DNA of 64,000 bases from contig JBCDCB010000004.1 in the NCBI GenBank assembly GCA_039182735.1, positions 42,636 through 106,635 on the forward strand, read 5' to 3'. Shown here piece by piece: positions 16,019 to 23,815 of the stretch. A model generated the notes under the pieces. That model searched no databases. It saw only the letters and a program-made list of their open reading frames with translations, and was not told the origin of the DNA. Source of the DNA: JBCDCB01 sp039182735. Lineage in GTDB: Bacteria > Planctomycetota > Phycisphaerae > Phycisphaerales > UBA1924. How positions within the stretch are numbered: position 1 is the first letter of the stretch; the number at the start of each line of letters is the position of its first letter. Position numbers and translations under genes: made by a program.

Positions 16019-16451
16019 CGATTTCTTCGAACGGGTCGAACTCGCGGCGTGGGATCTTCGCGCCGAGCAGCCCGATCGATAGTCCCTCCTGCTTCAGCCG
16101 CTTGATCGCCCGCGAGTGCGCCGACAGGAACACCAGCAGATTGATCAGCGGCAGGAACGCCCCGACGCACGCGAGCGCGATCGACGCGGCACCCGAGCCG
16201 AGCGCTTCGAGCAGTTTGCTCAGCACCACGAGGTAGATCACGAACCCGATCAACGACGCACACGGGCCGAGCATCGTGACCCACGTGGCCGCCGCCGTCG
16301 CCGGGGCGGTCGCCTGCTGCGGCGAGACCGCCGCCAGGATGAAGTACGCCGCGAACGTCAGCAGCGTCGGCACCGTGGTCCACAGCATCGCCCGGTGCAA
16401 TCGTGCGATTCGCAACGCGGCATCCGATATCTCTTCGGGCTCTCGGCTCAT
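16005..16451 (-). CDS. Multi-pass membrane protein, related to its neighbour
   Basis: 148 residues from the ATG at 16451. Hydrophobic helices at about residues 20-40, 55-80 and 90-112, then a charged C-terminal cytoplasmic-looking tail (AIKRLKQEGLSIGLLGAK). A longer frame to 16544 exists, but its extra N-terminus is just translation of two copies of the palindromic intergenic repeat, so it is rejected. Followed by the related gene with a 14-base overlap. Function unknown. Confidence 0.6.
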   Translation of the reverse strand: MSREPEEISDAALRIARLHRAMLWTTVPTLLTFAAYFILAAVSPQQATAPATAAATWVTMLGPCASLIGFVIYLVVLSKLLEALGSGAASIALACVGAFLPLINLLVFLSAHSRAIKRLKQEGLSIGLLGAKIPRREFDPFEEIDGQR

Positions 16452-16462
16452 GCGACGCAGTT

Positions 16463-16493
16463 TAGTGAGACGGGCATCTCGCCCGCCTTCTCC
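16463..16493 (+). repeat. Palindromic repeat, copy 2
   Basis: TAGTGAGACGGGCATCTCG then CCCGCCTTCTCCC; diverged stem. Same orientation as copy 1. Confidence 0.7.
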
Positions 16494-16509
16494 CCTGCTC
16501 CCTCTTCTC

Positions 16510-16540
16510 GTGGGACGGGCATCCTGCCCGTCTTCTCCCG
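16510..16540 (+). repeat. Palindromic repeat, copy 3
   Basis: CGTGGGACGGGCATCCTG then CCCGTCTTCTCCC; GACGGGC/GCCCGTC stem intact. Head to tail with copy 2, between the DUF429 gene end and the membrane protein gene. Confidence 0.8.
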
Positions 16541-16544
16541 CCAC

Positions 16545-17258
16545 TCACACCCACATCTCCATCGCCAGCCCGCGTGCATCCCTCGGCGGGTCTGCCGGCA
16601 AGCGCTCGGCGGTCCCGATCGCGCGCCGACGGGCCGACCACAGCAGCGCGTGCGCATCGATGATGTCGTCCGGCAGCGCATCACGGCGCGCAAGACGTGA
16701 CATCGCGCCATCCGCCGACCTGCGCAGCACCGCCGGCAGCGCGTCGAGGCGTTCCTTCCGACCCTCCGGCGTCTTCTTGTTGTGCGCGCACGGGCGCTCG
16801 CGGCGCATCACGGTAAAGACCAGCTCCGGATGGCTCTCAAAGACGCGTCGTTGCAGCTCGGGCGTCATCCGCTCGTCCACCTCGCGGATCTTCGGCGTGA
16901 TGTTGAACGTCTGCTTGGACAGCCCCAAGCCGTGCGCACCGCTCGCCCGGCTCACCGCCAGCGCCTCGGTGTAGGTCGAGCACTTGAGCACACCCCGGAT
17001 CGGCGCGGCAAACACGCTCGTCGCGCGCCCACCCAATCGCTTGCGCGCAAGCCGGTCCACCAGCCTCCCGCCCGGCTCCGCGCTGGGCGCGAGCCCGATC
17101 GGGATGTCCACCGCGATCACGTCCGCCAGCGGCAACACATCGTCGAACGTGCGCACGACCGTGCAGGTCACGCGCGTGAAGCGCCCGCCGCTGCCGAGCG
17201 TTGCCGATGCGACGACCCACCCGCTCTTGCAGCCGTCCACGCCCGCGAGGCGTGTCAC
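16545..17258 (-). CDS. DUF429 family protein (RNase H-like fold predicted)
   Basis: 237 residues. DUF429 signatures: LAGVDGCKSGWVVA at the N-terminus, VIAVDIPIGL near residue 54, RATSVFAAPIR, GLSKQTFNITPKIREVD and SHPELVF. The conserved acidic residues at GVDG, DIPIG and EVD are those expected of an RNase H-like active site, but no activity is established for the family that I can name. Start is GTG at 17258, overlapping the guaB stop by 4 bases (GTGA), so it is probably made only when guaB is translated. Confidence 0.8.
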   Translation of the reverse strand: MTRLAGVDGCKSGWVVASATLGSGGRFTRVTCTVVRTFDDVLPLADVIAVDIPIGLAPSAEPGGRLVDRLARKRLGGRATSVFAAPIRGVLKCSTYTEALAVSRASGAHGLGLSKQTFNITPKIREVDERMTPELQRRVFESHPELVFTVMRRERPCAHNKKTPEGRKERLDALPAVLRRSADGAMSRLARRDALPDDIIDAHALLWSARRRAIGTAERLPADPPRDARGLAMEMWV

Positions 17259-18817
17259 CTGCGGAGCGCTTCGCTGGAGTAGTTGGGCGCTTCCTTGGTG
17301 ATGCGGATGTCGTGCGGGTGGTTCTCGATGACCGACGCCGCGGTCACGCGGTAGAAGTGCGCTTTGCTGTGCAGTTCGTCGATGGTCTGGCAGCCTGTGT
17401 AGCCCATCGCCGCGCGGACGCCGCCGACGAGCTGGTACGCGAACTCCGCGAGGGGGCCGCGATAGGGCACCAGCCCCTCGACGCCCTCGGGCACGAACTT
17501 GATCTGCGAAAGGTCGCTCGCGTTGTCGAGCTTGTCGCCCTGGCTGTAGCGGTCGGCGGAACCCGCGGCCATCGCGCCCTCGCTGCCCATCCCGCGGTAC
17601 GTTTTGTAGCGCCGCCCCTGCGAGATCACGAGCTCGCCCGGCGACTCGTCCAGCCCCGCGAAAAGCCCGCCCATCATCACCGTGTGCGCGCCCGCCGCGA
17701 GCGCCTTGGCGATGTCGCCCGACGCGCGGACCCCGCCGTCGGCGATCACCGGCACGCCCTGCGTCTCCGCGAAGGAAACCGCGTTCATGATCGCGGAGAT
17801 CTGCGGCACGCCGACGCCCGTCACCACGCGCGTCGTGCAAATGGAACCGGGCCCGATCCCGACCTTGACCGCGTCGGCGCCGTTCTCGATCAGATCCGCC
17901 GCCGCTTCCGCCGTCGCGATGTTGCCCGCGATGACCTGCAGTTCCGGGTAGCGCTGCTTCACCTCGCGCACGGTGTTGAGCACGTTCTCGCTGTGCCCGT
18001 GCGCGGTATCCACGACCACGACGTCCACATCGGCGGCGATGAGCGCTTCGAGGCGGTCGTACTGAAACACGCCCATCGCGGCACCGCAGCGGAGCCTGCC
18101 GCGCGTGTCCTTGCACGCGCGCGGGAAGCGGCGGAGTTGATCGAGGTCTCGGATGGTGACGAGCCCGACGAGCTTGCCATTGCTGTCAACGAGCAGCAGC
18201 TTCTCGACCTTGGCCTTGTGGAGGATGTCGCTCGCCTTGGTGAGATCGGTGTCGGCGGTGGCGGTGACGAGGTTGTCCTTCGTCATCACGTCCCTCACGA
18301 GCAGGTCATCGCTCGTCACGTACTTGAGATCGCGCCGCGTGAGGATGCCCACCACGCGCCCGTGCGTGCGCTCGGCGGTCGAGCCGTCTTCCGTCACCGG
18401 GAAGCCCGAGACGTTGTGCTCGCGCATCACGCGCTTCGCTTCGCCAACGGTCTGCGAAGGCCCGAGGGTGATGGGATCGGTGATGACGCCGTTCTCGGAG
18501 CGCTTGACCTTGGTGACCTCGATCGCCTGCTGCTCGGGCGGGAGGTTTTTGTGGATGATCCCGATGCCGCCTTCCTGCGCGAGCGCGATCGCGAGGCGGG
18601 ACTCGGTGACCGTGTCCATCGGCGCCGAGACCAGCGGGATGTTGAGCGTGATGCGCCGGGTGAGCCTCGTCGTCAGGTCGGCGTCTCCCGGGACAACGGC
18701 GCTGCGTCCCGGCACGAGCAGCACGTCATCGAACGTGATCCCGTCGCCGAGAAACTTGGAGGATTCCGACGTGGGTCGCGCGACGGTGCCGGGCTGCGGG
18801 CTCGGTGGGTGTGCCAT
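17255..18817 (-). CDS. guaB: Inosine-5'-monophosphate dehydrogenase
   Basis: 520 residues. Oxidises IMP to XMP with NAD, the committed step to GMP. TIM barrel interrupted by two CBS domains (about residues 110-230). Seen: FDDVLLVPG, SAPMDTVTE, the GIGPGSICTTR loop with catalytic Cys near residue 325, DGGVRASGDIAKALAAGA, and the mobile flap YRGMGS. About 20 extra residues precede the usual start. It is followed with a 4-base overlap by the DUF429 gene and lies 54 bases after thrC, so it may share a transcript with thrC. Confidence 0.96.
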   Translation of the reverse strand: MAHPPSPQPGTVARPTSESSKFLGDGITFDDVLLVPGRSAVVPGDADLTTRLTRRITLNIPLVSAPMDTVTESRLAIALAQEGGIGIIHKNLPPEQQAIEVTKVKRSENGVITDPITLGPSQTVGEAKRVMREHNVSGFPVTEDGSTAERTHGRVVGILTRRDLKYVTSDDLLVRDVMTKDNLVTATADTDLTKASDILHKAKVEKLLLVDSNGKLVGLVTIRDLDQLRRFPRACKDTRGRLRCGAAMGVFQYDRLEALIAADVDVVVVDTAHGHSENVLNTVREVKQRYPELQVIAGNIATAEAAADLIENGADAVKVGIGPGSICTTRVVTGVGVPQISAIMNAVSFAETQGVPVIADGGVRASGDIAKALAAGAHTVMMGGLFAGLDESPGELVISQGRRYKTYRGMGSEGAMAAGSADRYSQGDKLDNASDLSQIKFVPEGVEGLVPYRGPLAEFAYQLVGGVRAAMGYTGCQTIDELHSKAHFYRVTAASVIENHPHDIRITKEAPNYSSEALRR

Positions 18818-18870
18818 GCGTGATCGTGCCCGGAGGCACGCGCCGCGTCAACACCGCACGCGTGAATATC

Positions 18871-20328
18871 TCAGGACATCGCGTCGAGGATCGCGTCGAG
18901 ATCGTCGGCGACCGGGACGGGGCGGTTCGCGGTGGTACTGAGCGGGATGGAGAGGGCGCTCGGCTCCTCGTCGTGGTCGGCATCTTTGACCGCCCCGCCG
19001 CGCATGTGGAACCCGACCGTCGCGTCGGGATCCTTGAGCAGGTGCCCCGTGAGCACGCACGCGACGCGCTCGCCAGGTTTGATGACACCCTCCTCGATGA
19101 GGCGACGCGCGCCCGCGACCGACGCCGCCGACGCGGGTTCGCACCCGTACCCGTGCTTCCCGACAAGTGCTTTGTGCTCGAGAATGGTGCGGTCATCGAC
19201 GGAGCGGACGACACCATCCATGAACTCGATCGCGCGCAGCGCTTTGGGCAGGTTGACGGGGCGGTTGATCTCGATCGCGCTGGCGATGGTGCCGGCGCGC
19301 TCGCCCGCCTTATCCATGCGCACAAACTCCGCGTCCACGCGATCCCGATCGTACCTGCCACCGTTCCAAGTGACGCCCAGCTCGTTGACGATGCGATCGA
19401 GCGTCCACGCCCCGCGCGCGTTAACAACCGCGAGCCTAGGCACGCGATCGATCATCCCGAGCTGTTTCAGTTCCATGAACGCCTTGCCGAACGCGGAACA
19501 GTTCCCGAGGTTCCCGCCGGGGCAGACGATCCAGTCGGGCGCTTCCCAGCCGAGCCCCTCGAGGACGCGGTACATCACCGCCTTCTGCCCTTCGAGGCGG
19601 AAGGGGTTGATGGAGTTCATCAGGTAGATGCCGAGCTCGGGGCGATCGATCGAGAGCTCGCGCACGCGTGCGAGGCACGCGTCGAAGTCACCGGCGACCT
19701 GCAGCGTGCGCGCCGCGTAATCCAGCGCCTGGCTCAGCTTGCCGAAGGCGATCTTGCCCGAGCCGACCAGCACGAACCCCGGGATGCCCGCCGCCCGCGC
19801 GAACATCGCCAGCGCCGCGCTGGTGTTGCCGGTCGAGGCGCAGACCACGCGCTGCGCATCGACCATGCGCGCGTGCGTGAACGCGGCGGTCATGCCGTTG
19901 TCCTTGAACGACCCGCTGGGGTTCATGCCCTCGTACTGCAGGAACAGATCGCCGCCGCTGAGCCCGATCTCGCGCGCGACGTGCGGCGCGTGCTGCAGGA
20001 TCGTGCGCCCCTCGCCGAGCGTGACGACGTCCGCGGGCGCGCCCCAGAATGGAAACAGGTCGCGAAAACGCCACACGCCAGAGGTGTTGAGACGATCGAT
20101 CGGATCGTCGCTGCTCGCGTAGCCCATGGCGCTGGTGTGCCGCCGCGCGAACGTCTCTCGGGCGGTTGCGCGATCGAACCCGAGCGCGTTGTGCGCACGA
20201 TCGAAGTCGTAGACCACGTCGAGCAGCGAGCCGGTGCGATCGCACAGGAACGCGGACCGTTCGGCGGGGTACGTCGCCGGGTCGTCGGCATCGATGGCTC
20301 GCAGCTGGGCCCAATCCGGGAAAGGCAT
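18871..20328 (-). CDS. thrC: Threonine synthase
   Basis: 485 residues. PLP enzyme converting O-phosphohomoserine to threonine. Seen: the Lys of NPSGSFKDNGM near residue 140 that binds PLP, the following CASTGNTSAALA loop, and CPGGNLGNCSAFGKA. The long N-terminal part (residues 1-90) fits the class with an extra N-terminal domain. The ATG at 20328 is chosen; TACGCT lies 6 bases upstream, suggesting a leaderless message. The longer in-frame start at 20397 would add an arginine-rich leader over the divergent gene's promoter region. Confidence 0.92.
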   Translation of the reverse strand: MPFPDWAQLRAIDADDPATYPAERSAFLCDRTGSLLDVVYDFDRAHNALGFDRATARETFARRHTSAMGYASSDDPIDRLNTSGVWRFRDLFPFWGAPADVVTLGEGRTILQHAPHVAREIGLSGGDLFLQYEGMNPSGSFKDNGMTAAFTHARMVDAQRVVCASTGNTSAALAMFARAAGIPGFVLVGSGKIAFGKLSQALDYAARTLQVAGDFDACLARVRELSIDRPELGIYLMNSINPFRLEGQKAVMYRVLEGLGWEAPDWIVCPGGNLGNCSAFGKAFMELKQLGMIDRVPRLAVVNARGAWTLDRIVNELGVTWNGGRYDRDRVDAEFVRMDKAGERAGTIASAIEINRPVNLPKALRAIEFMDGVVRSVDDRTILEHKALVGKHGYGCEPASAASVAGARRLIEEGVIKPGERVACVLTGHLLKDPDATVGFHMRGGAVKDADHDEEPSALSIPLSTTANRPVPVADDLDAILDAMS

Positions 20329-20334
20329 ACGTCG

Positions 20335-20340
20335 AGCGTA
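20335..20340 (-). promoter_or_regulatory. -10 box placing thrC on a leaderless message
   Basis: TACGCT on the minus strand, 6 bases before the ATG at 20328; no Shine-Dalgarno in between. Confidence 0.45.
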
Positions 20341-20384
20341 GCGATTCGTGCGCTCGGAGCCCCGCGCGCGCCGATCATGCAGAC

Positions 20385-21110
20385 GTGAATCGCGCAAACG
20401 AAAGACCGAGCGTCGCCATCGCGTGCCGAGTCGCGGGCGTGGGCGGGCGCGAGCTGGTGGTCCGCCGGGCCTACGCGGAGGCCGTGTGGCGCGCCGGCGG
20501 GCTGCCCGTACACATCGGGCCCGCGGGGGACGAGGATCCCTCTCAGCTCGCCGAGGCGCACGCCCGCGCCTTCAACGCGTACGTCCTCACCGGCGGCGAC
20601 GACCCGGACATGACGCCCTTCGACGAACCGAACCACCCCGCCATCACGCTCGAGCACCCGACGCGTCAGTCGTACGACGCCGCCCTGCTGCGCGCGCTCG
20701 AACGCGATCGACCAAGCATTCCTGTCCTCGGCGTGTGCTGGGGCATGCAACTGATGGCGCTGCTCGCGGGCGCAGAACTCATCCAGCACATGCCCGACGA
20801 GTTCGACTCCGCCGACGCGCACACAAACGACGAACGCCACCCGATCGTGCCCGCGTTGAACCACCCACACATCGCACCCGGCGAGGTCACCAGCCACCAC
20901 CACCAAGCGATGCGCGAGGACGCGCCGGGATCTTGCGGCACGATGCGCATCATCGCGCGCGCGCACGACGGCGTTGTGGAAGCGATCGACGATCCCACGC
21001 GCGCCTTGTACGTGGGCGTGCAGTGGCACCCCGAGCGCACGCCGAAAGGTCCGCTGGGACTGGACATTTTCCGCGCGCTCGTACGCGCGGCGATCGATCA
21101 GCGGAACTGA
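20385..21110 (+). CDS. Class I amidotransferase-like hydrolase (peptidase C26, PuuD type)
   Basis: 241 residues. The family removes gamma-glutamyl groups, for example gamma-glutamyl-GABA in putrescine breakdown. Nucleophile Cys in GVCWGMQLMA near residue 118, oxyanion-side GGDDPDM near residue 65, and catalytic His/Glu in VQWHPER near residue 218. Start is GTG at 20385; the nearest ATG would cut the conserved SVAIACRV strand. Divergent from thrC with 56 bases between. Its 3' end overlaps a convergent small membrane protein gene by 13 bases. Substrate cannot be read from the sequence. Confidence 0.85.
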   Translation: MNRANERPSVAIACRVAGVGGRELVVRRAYAEAVWRAGGLPVHIGPAGDEDPSQLAEAHARAFNAYVLTGGDDPDMTPFDEPNHPAITLEHPTRQSYDAALLRALERDRPSIPVLGVCWGMQLMALLAGAELIQHMPDEFDSADAHTNDERHPIVPALNHPHIAPGEVTSHHHQAMREDAPGSCGTMRIIARAHDGVVEAIDDPTRALYVGVQWHPERTPKGPLGLDIFRALVRAAIDQRN

Positions 21111-21346
21111 TCGACCCGCGTGAGCTCTTCGCCCTCGCGCTTGTAGAGCACGGCGTAGTCGATGCCGCGGATCGTCTGGCCCACCACGTGGTACTCGACG
21201 AGCCCGGGGTTGGTCGTGACCTGAGCGCGGGCCTCAGACTGCCCGCCGCCGAAGAGGAGCCCGCCGGCGATCACGCACCCCGCGCCAAAGAGCGCCCCTT
21301 TCAGGAAACCGGTGCTGCTGGTGACGGTCTGCGTGCGCGTGGTCAT
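21098..21346 (-). CDS. Small membrane-anchored protein, unknown
   Basis: 82 residues. One hydrophobic helix at about residues 12-32 (GFLKGALFGAGCVIAGGLLF) followed by a Q-S-E-A-R-A-Q stretch, either a signal anchor or a cleaved signal ending at ARA; the remaining 45 residues are soluble and end ELTRVDQFR. ATG at 21346 with GGAGA 6-7 bases upstream. Convergent with the C26 hydrolase gene (13-base overlap), divergent from rpe. No family recognised. Confidence 0.6.
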   Translation of the reverse strand: MTTRTQTVTSSTGFLKGALFGAGCVIAGGLLFGGGQSEARAQVTTNPGLVEYHVVGQTIRGIDYAVLYKREGEELTRVDQFR

Positions 21347-21393
21347 GGTTCGTCTCCGCGGATCGGGGCTTGTGGAGTGATCGCTTCTCGGCG

Positions 21394-21399
21394 TAGCGT
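21394..21399 (+). promoter_or_regulatory. -10 box placing rpe on a leaderless message
   Basis: TAGCGT 7 bases before the rpe ATG at 21407; TTGTGG (21370-21375) lies 18 bases further up as a possible -35. No Shine-Dalgarno. Confidence 0.45.
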
Positions 21400-21406
21400 G
21401 ACCCCG

Positions 21407-22156
21407 ATGCCGCCGCGGATCAACAACCTGCTCACCGATCCGGCGAAGTCGGGGCGATCGCTGCCGCTGATCGCGCCATCGATCCTGGCGTCGGACTTCG
21501 CGCACCTCGCCGACGAGTGCGCCCACGCCTTGGGCGAGGGCGGGGCGGATCTGCTCCACGTAGACGTGATGGACGGGCACTTCGTGCCGAACCTGACGCT
21601 GGGCCCGGCGTTGGTGGCGTCGCTGCGAAAGGCCCTGCCCGAGGCTTTCCTGGATGTCCACGTCATGGTGACCGACCCGCAGCAGTACCTCGAGCCCTTC
21701 GCGGAGGCGGGGGCGGATCACTACACGTTCCACTGGGAGCCGTCGGTCGATCCGCACGCGGGGGCGGGCTTGTCGCCGCTGAGCCAGGGCTACGACGTGT
21801 TGGGCTTGGGCGATCGCTGCCGAGCGGCGGGGATGAGCGCCGGGCTGGCGATCAACCCGGACACCGCGGTGAATCAGGCGCTGCTCGACGCGATCCCGGC
21901 GTTCGAGTTGGTGCTCGTGATGAGCGTTTTCCCGGGCTTCGGCGGGCAGGCCTTCATGCCCGAGGTGCTGCCCAAGGTGGAGCGTCTGCGGGCGGCGTTG
22001 GAACCCCACCAGCGCCTGCAGATGGACGGCGGGATCGACCCCAGAACCGTAAGCGCCTGCAAAGAAGCCGGTTGTGACGTTTTGGTCGCCGGTTCGGCCT
22101 TCTTCGGCCAACCAAAGGGCGAACGGGCGAGCGTTTCAACGAGCCTGCGCGGTTGA
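21407..22156 (+). CDS. rpe: Ribulose-phosphate 3-epimerase
   Basis: 249 residues. Interconverts ribulose 5-phosphate and xylulose 5-phosphate. TIM barrel motifs: APSILASDFAHL near residue 24, HVDVMDGHFVPNLTLGP, LDVHVMV, SVFPGFGGQ, MDGGI and AGSAFF. A stretch of about 20 residues after FHWEPS (near residue 107; rich in Gly, Ser and Leu) is absent from ordinary Rpe proteins and explains the greater length. ATG at 21407. Confidence 0.94.
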   Translation: MPPRINNLLTDPAKSGRSLPLIAPSILASDFAHLADECAHALGEGGADLLHVDVMDGHFVPNLTLGPALVASLRKALPEAFLDVHVMVTDPQQYLEPFAEAGADHYTFHWEPSVDPHAGAGLSPLSQGYDVLGLGDRCRAAGMSAGLAINPDTAVNQALLDAIPAFELVLVMSVFPGFGGQAFMPEVLPKVERLRAALEPHQRLQMDGGIDPRTVSACKEAGCDVLVAGSAFFGQPKGERASVSTSLRG

Positions 22157-22270
22157 TGCCGCCATTCCGGGGCGAGCGGGGTACCCTTGCGGCTCCGAAT
22201 TGAAGGATGTCGGGCCGGCCCCGCCGATGATCCGTGAAGCATCAACCCGGACCCGCGTGAGTTCTTGCCC

Positions 22271-22897
22271 ATGACTCAGCGTCGAACCAACGACCTGCTC
22301 CTCGTCCGCTGCGGCCGAACCGCGTGGGATCTCGAGGGCAGGATCCAGGGTGCCTCCGACCTCCCGCTCAGCGACGCGGGACGCACCGGGCTCATCGCGC
22401 GCCTGAGGCACGTCGTGCAGGTGCACCACGACATCCGCGTGGGCGGCTGGATCAGCGCGCCGGACGAGGCCTCGCTCGCGACGGCACAGATGGCCGCGGA
22501 ACTGCTCGGGGGCCGGGTCCGCGGCGAAAAGACGCTCCGAGCCATGCACCTCGGGTTGTGGGAAGGGCTGAGCGAGTGCGATTGTGACGCGCGGTTCCGC
22601 AACGGGTACCGCGCATGGCGTTCGAGCCCGCTCGCCGCCACGCCGCCCAGCAGTGAAGCGATCCACGAGGTGCTCGAGCGGCTGGTCGCGGGCATCCACA
22701 AGGGCGCATCGAAGCCCCTGCGCGGTGCGCTCGGCGTCGTGCTGCGGCCCTTCGAGCACGCGCTGCTGCACTGCCTCGTCCACGGGCGAGACCTCAGCAC
22801 GGTGTGGGAAGCGGTCGAGACGGCACCGCGGATCGAATTCGTGGAACGGGGCGTCGAACGCCTGCTCCTGCCTGCCGACGCGCCCGCCGCGGGCTAG
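22271..22897 (+). CDS. Histidine-phosphatase-fold protein lacking the catalytic histidines
   Basis: 208 residues. The layout is that of the phosphoglycerate mutase/histidine phosphatase superfamily: a LLLVRCGRTAWD strand-loop, DLPLSDAGR and GLWEGL. The phospho-accepting His of the RHG motif is Cys14 here (RCG), and the second catalytic His (normally in a V-T-H-G-G segment) is replaced by RPFEHA. It is therefore probably not a phosphatase; binding of a phosphorylated ligand is possible. ATG at 22271 (a TTG six bases earlier is possible). accD follows 37 bases after its stop, so they may form an operon. Confidence 0.7.
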   Translation: MTQRRTNDLLLVRCGRTAWDLEGRIQGASDLPLSDAGRTGLIARLRHVVQVHHDIRVGGWISAPDEASLATAQMAAELLGGRVRGEKTLRAMHLGLWEGLSECDCDARFRNGYRAWRSSPLAATPPSSEAIHEVLERLVAGIHKGASKPLRGALGVVLRPFEHALLHCLVHGRDLSTVWEAVETAPRIEFVERGVERLLLPADAPAAG

Positions 22898-22934
22898 GCT
22901 GTCGATTCTTGACGGAACCTTCACAGAGCCTCGC

Positions 22935-23783
22935 ATGACCCAGCTCAGCGCCCGCGGACGCGGGGACATCAAGGTCAGCCCGAGAGAGAGCCGGATCCCC
23001 GAGGGCCTCTGGCTCCGCTGCCCGTCCTGCGCCGCGATGCTCTACCGCAAGCAGATGGAAGCCAATCAGCACGTCTGCCCGGAGTGCCAGCACCACTTCC
23101 GCGTCGGTGCGCTCGAACGGGTCAAGCAGCTCACCGACGGCGGCACGTTCGAGGCGCTCTTCAGCAACCTCGAGCCCACCGATCCCCTCAAGTTTGAGGA
23201 CCTGCGCACGTACCGCGAGCGTCTCGACAAGGAACAGGCCAAGACGGGTCAGCTCGAAGGGGTCCAGACCGGCGCCGCGTTCGTGAAGGGACGCCCCTTC
23301 GTGCTTTGCGTGCTCGACCTGTCGTTCATGATGGGCACGCTTTCCAGCGTGGTCGGCGAGCGCCTGACCCGCGCGATCGAGCACGCGACGGAGCAGAACC
23401 TGCCGCTCGTGATCGTGTCAGGTTCGGGCGGCGCGCGCATGCAGGAGTCCGGGCTCGCGCTGATGCAGATGGCCAAGACGTCGGCGGCGCTCGCACGCTT
23501 CGACGACGCCGGCGGGCTCTTCATCAGCGTGCTGACCGACCCGACGACTGGCGGTGTGTCGGCGAGCTTCGCGATGCTGGGCGACATCCACATCGCCGAG
23601 CCCAAGGCGCTCATCGGGTTCGCCGGGCCCCGGGTCATCCAGCAGACGATCCGCCAGGACCTGCCCCCGGGGTTCCAGCGAGCGGAGTTCCTCAAGGACG
23701 CGGGCATGATCGACATGGTCGTGCATCGGCATCAGCTGCGCAACGAGATCGCCCGCCTGATCGACTACGCCGGATACAAGTAA
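22935..23783 (+). CDS. accD: Acetyl-CoA carboxylase, carboxyltransferase beta subunit
   Basis: 282 residues. With AccA it transfers CO2 from carboxybiotin to acetyl-CoA for fatty acid synthesis. N-terminal zinc ribbon CPSC and CPEC spaced 19 residues (residues about 31-53), then the crotonase-like domain with GSGGARMQES and the DPTTGGVSASFA and FAGPRVIQ motifs. ATG at 22935. The upstream gene is a phosphatase-fold protein; lnt follows after 32 bases. Confidence 0.95.
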   Translation: MTQLSARGRGDIKVSPRESRIPEGLWLRCPSCAAMLYRKQMEANQHVCPECQHHFRVGALERVKQLTDGGTFEALFSNLEPTDPLKFEDLRTYRERLDKEQAKTGQLEGVQTGAAFVKGRPFVLCVLDLSFMMGTLSSVVGERLTRAIEHATEQNLPLVIVSGSGGARMQESGLALMQMAKTSAALARFDDAGGLFISVLTDPTTGGVSASFAMLGDIHIAEPKALIGFAGPRVIQQTIRQDLPPGFQRAEFLKDAGMIDMVVHRHQLRNEIARLIDYAGYK

Positions 23784-23815
23784 GCCTCTGACCCGGCGCG
23801 TATCCTGCCCCGAGC

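Noticed and set aside
16452..16544. Longer N-terminus for the membrane protein
   Set aside because: It is translated palindromic repeat (GQDARPT), not conserved protein.
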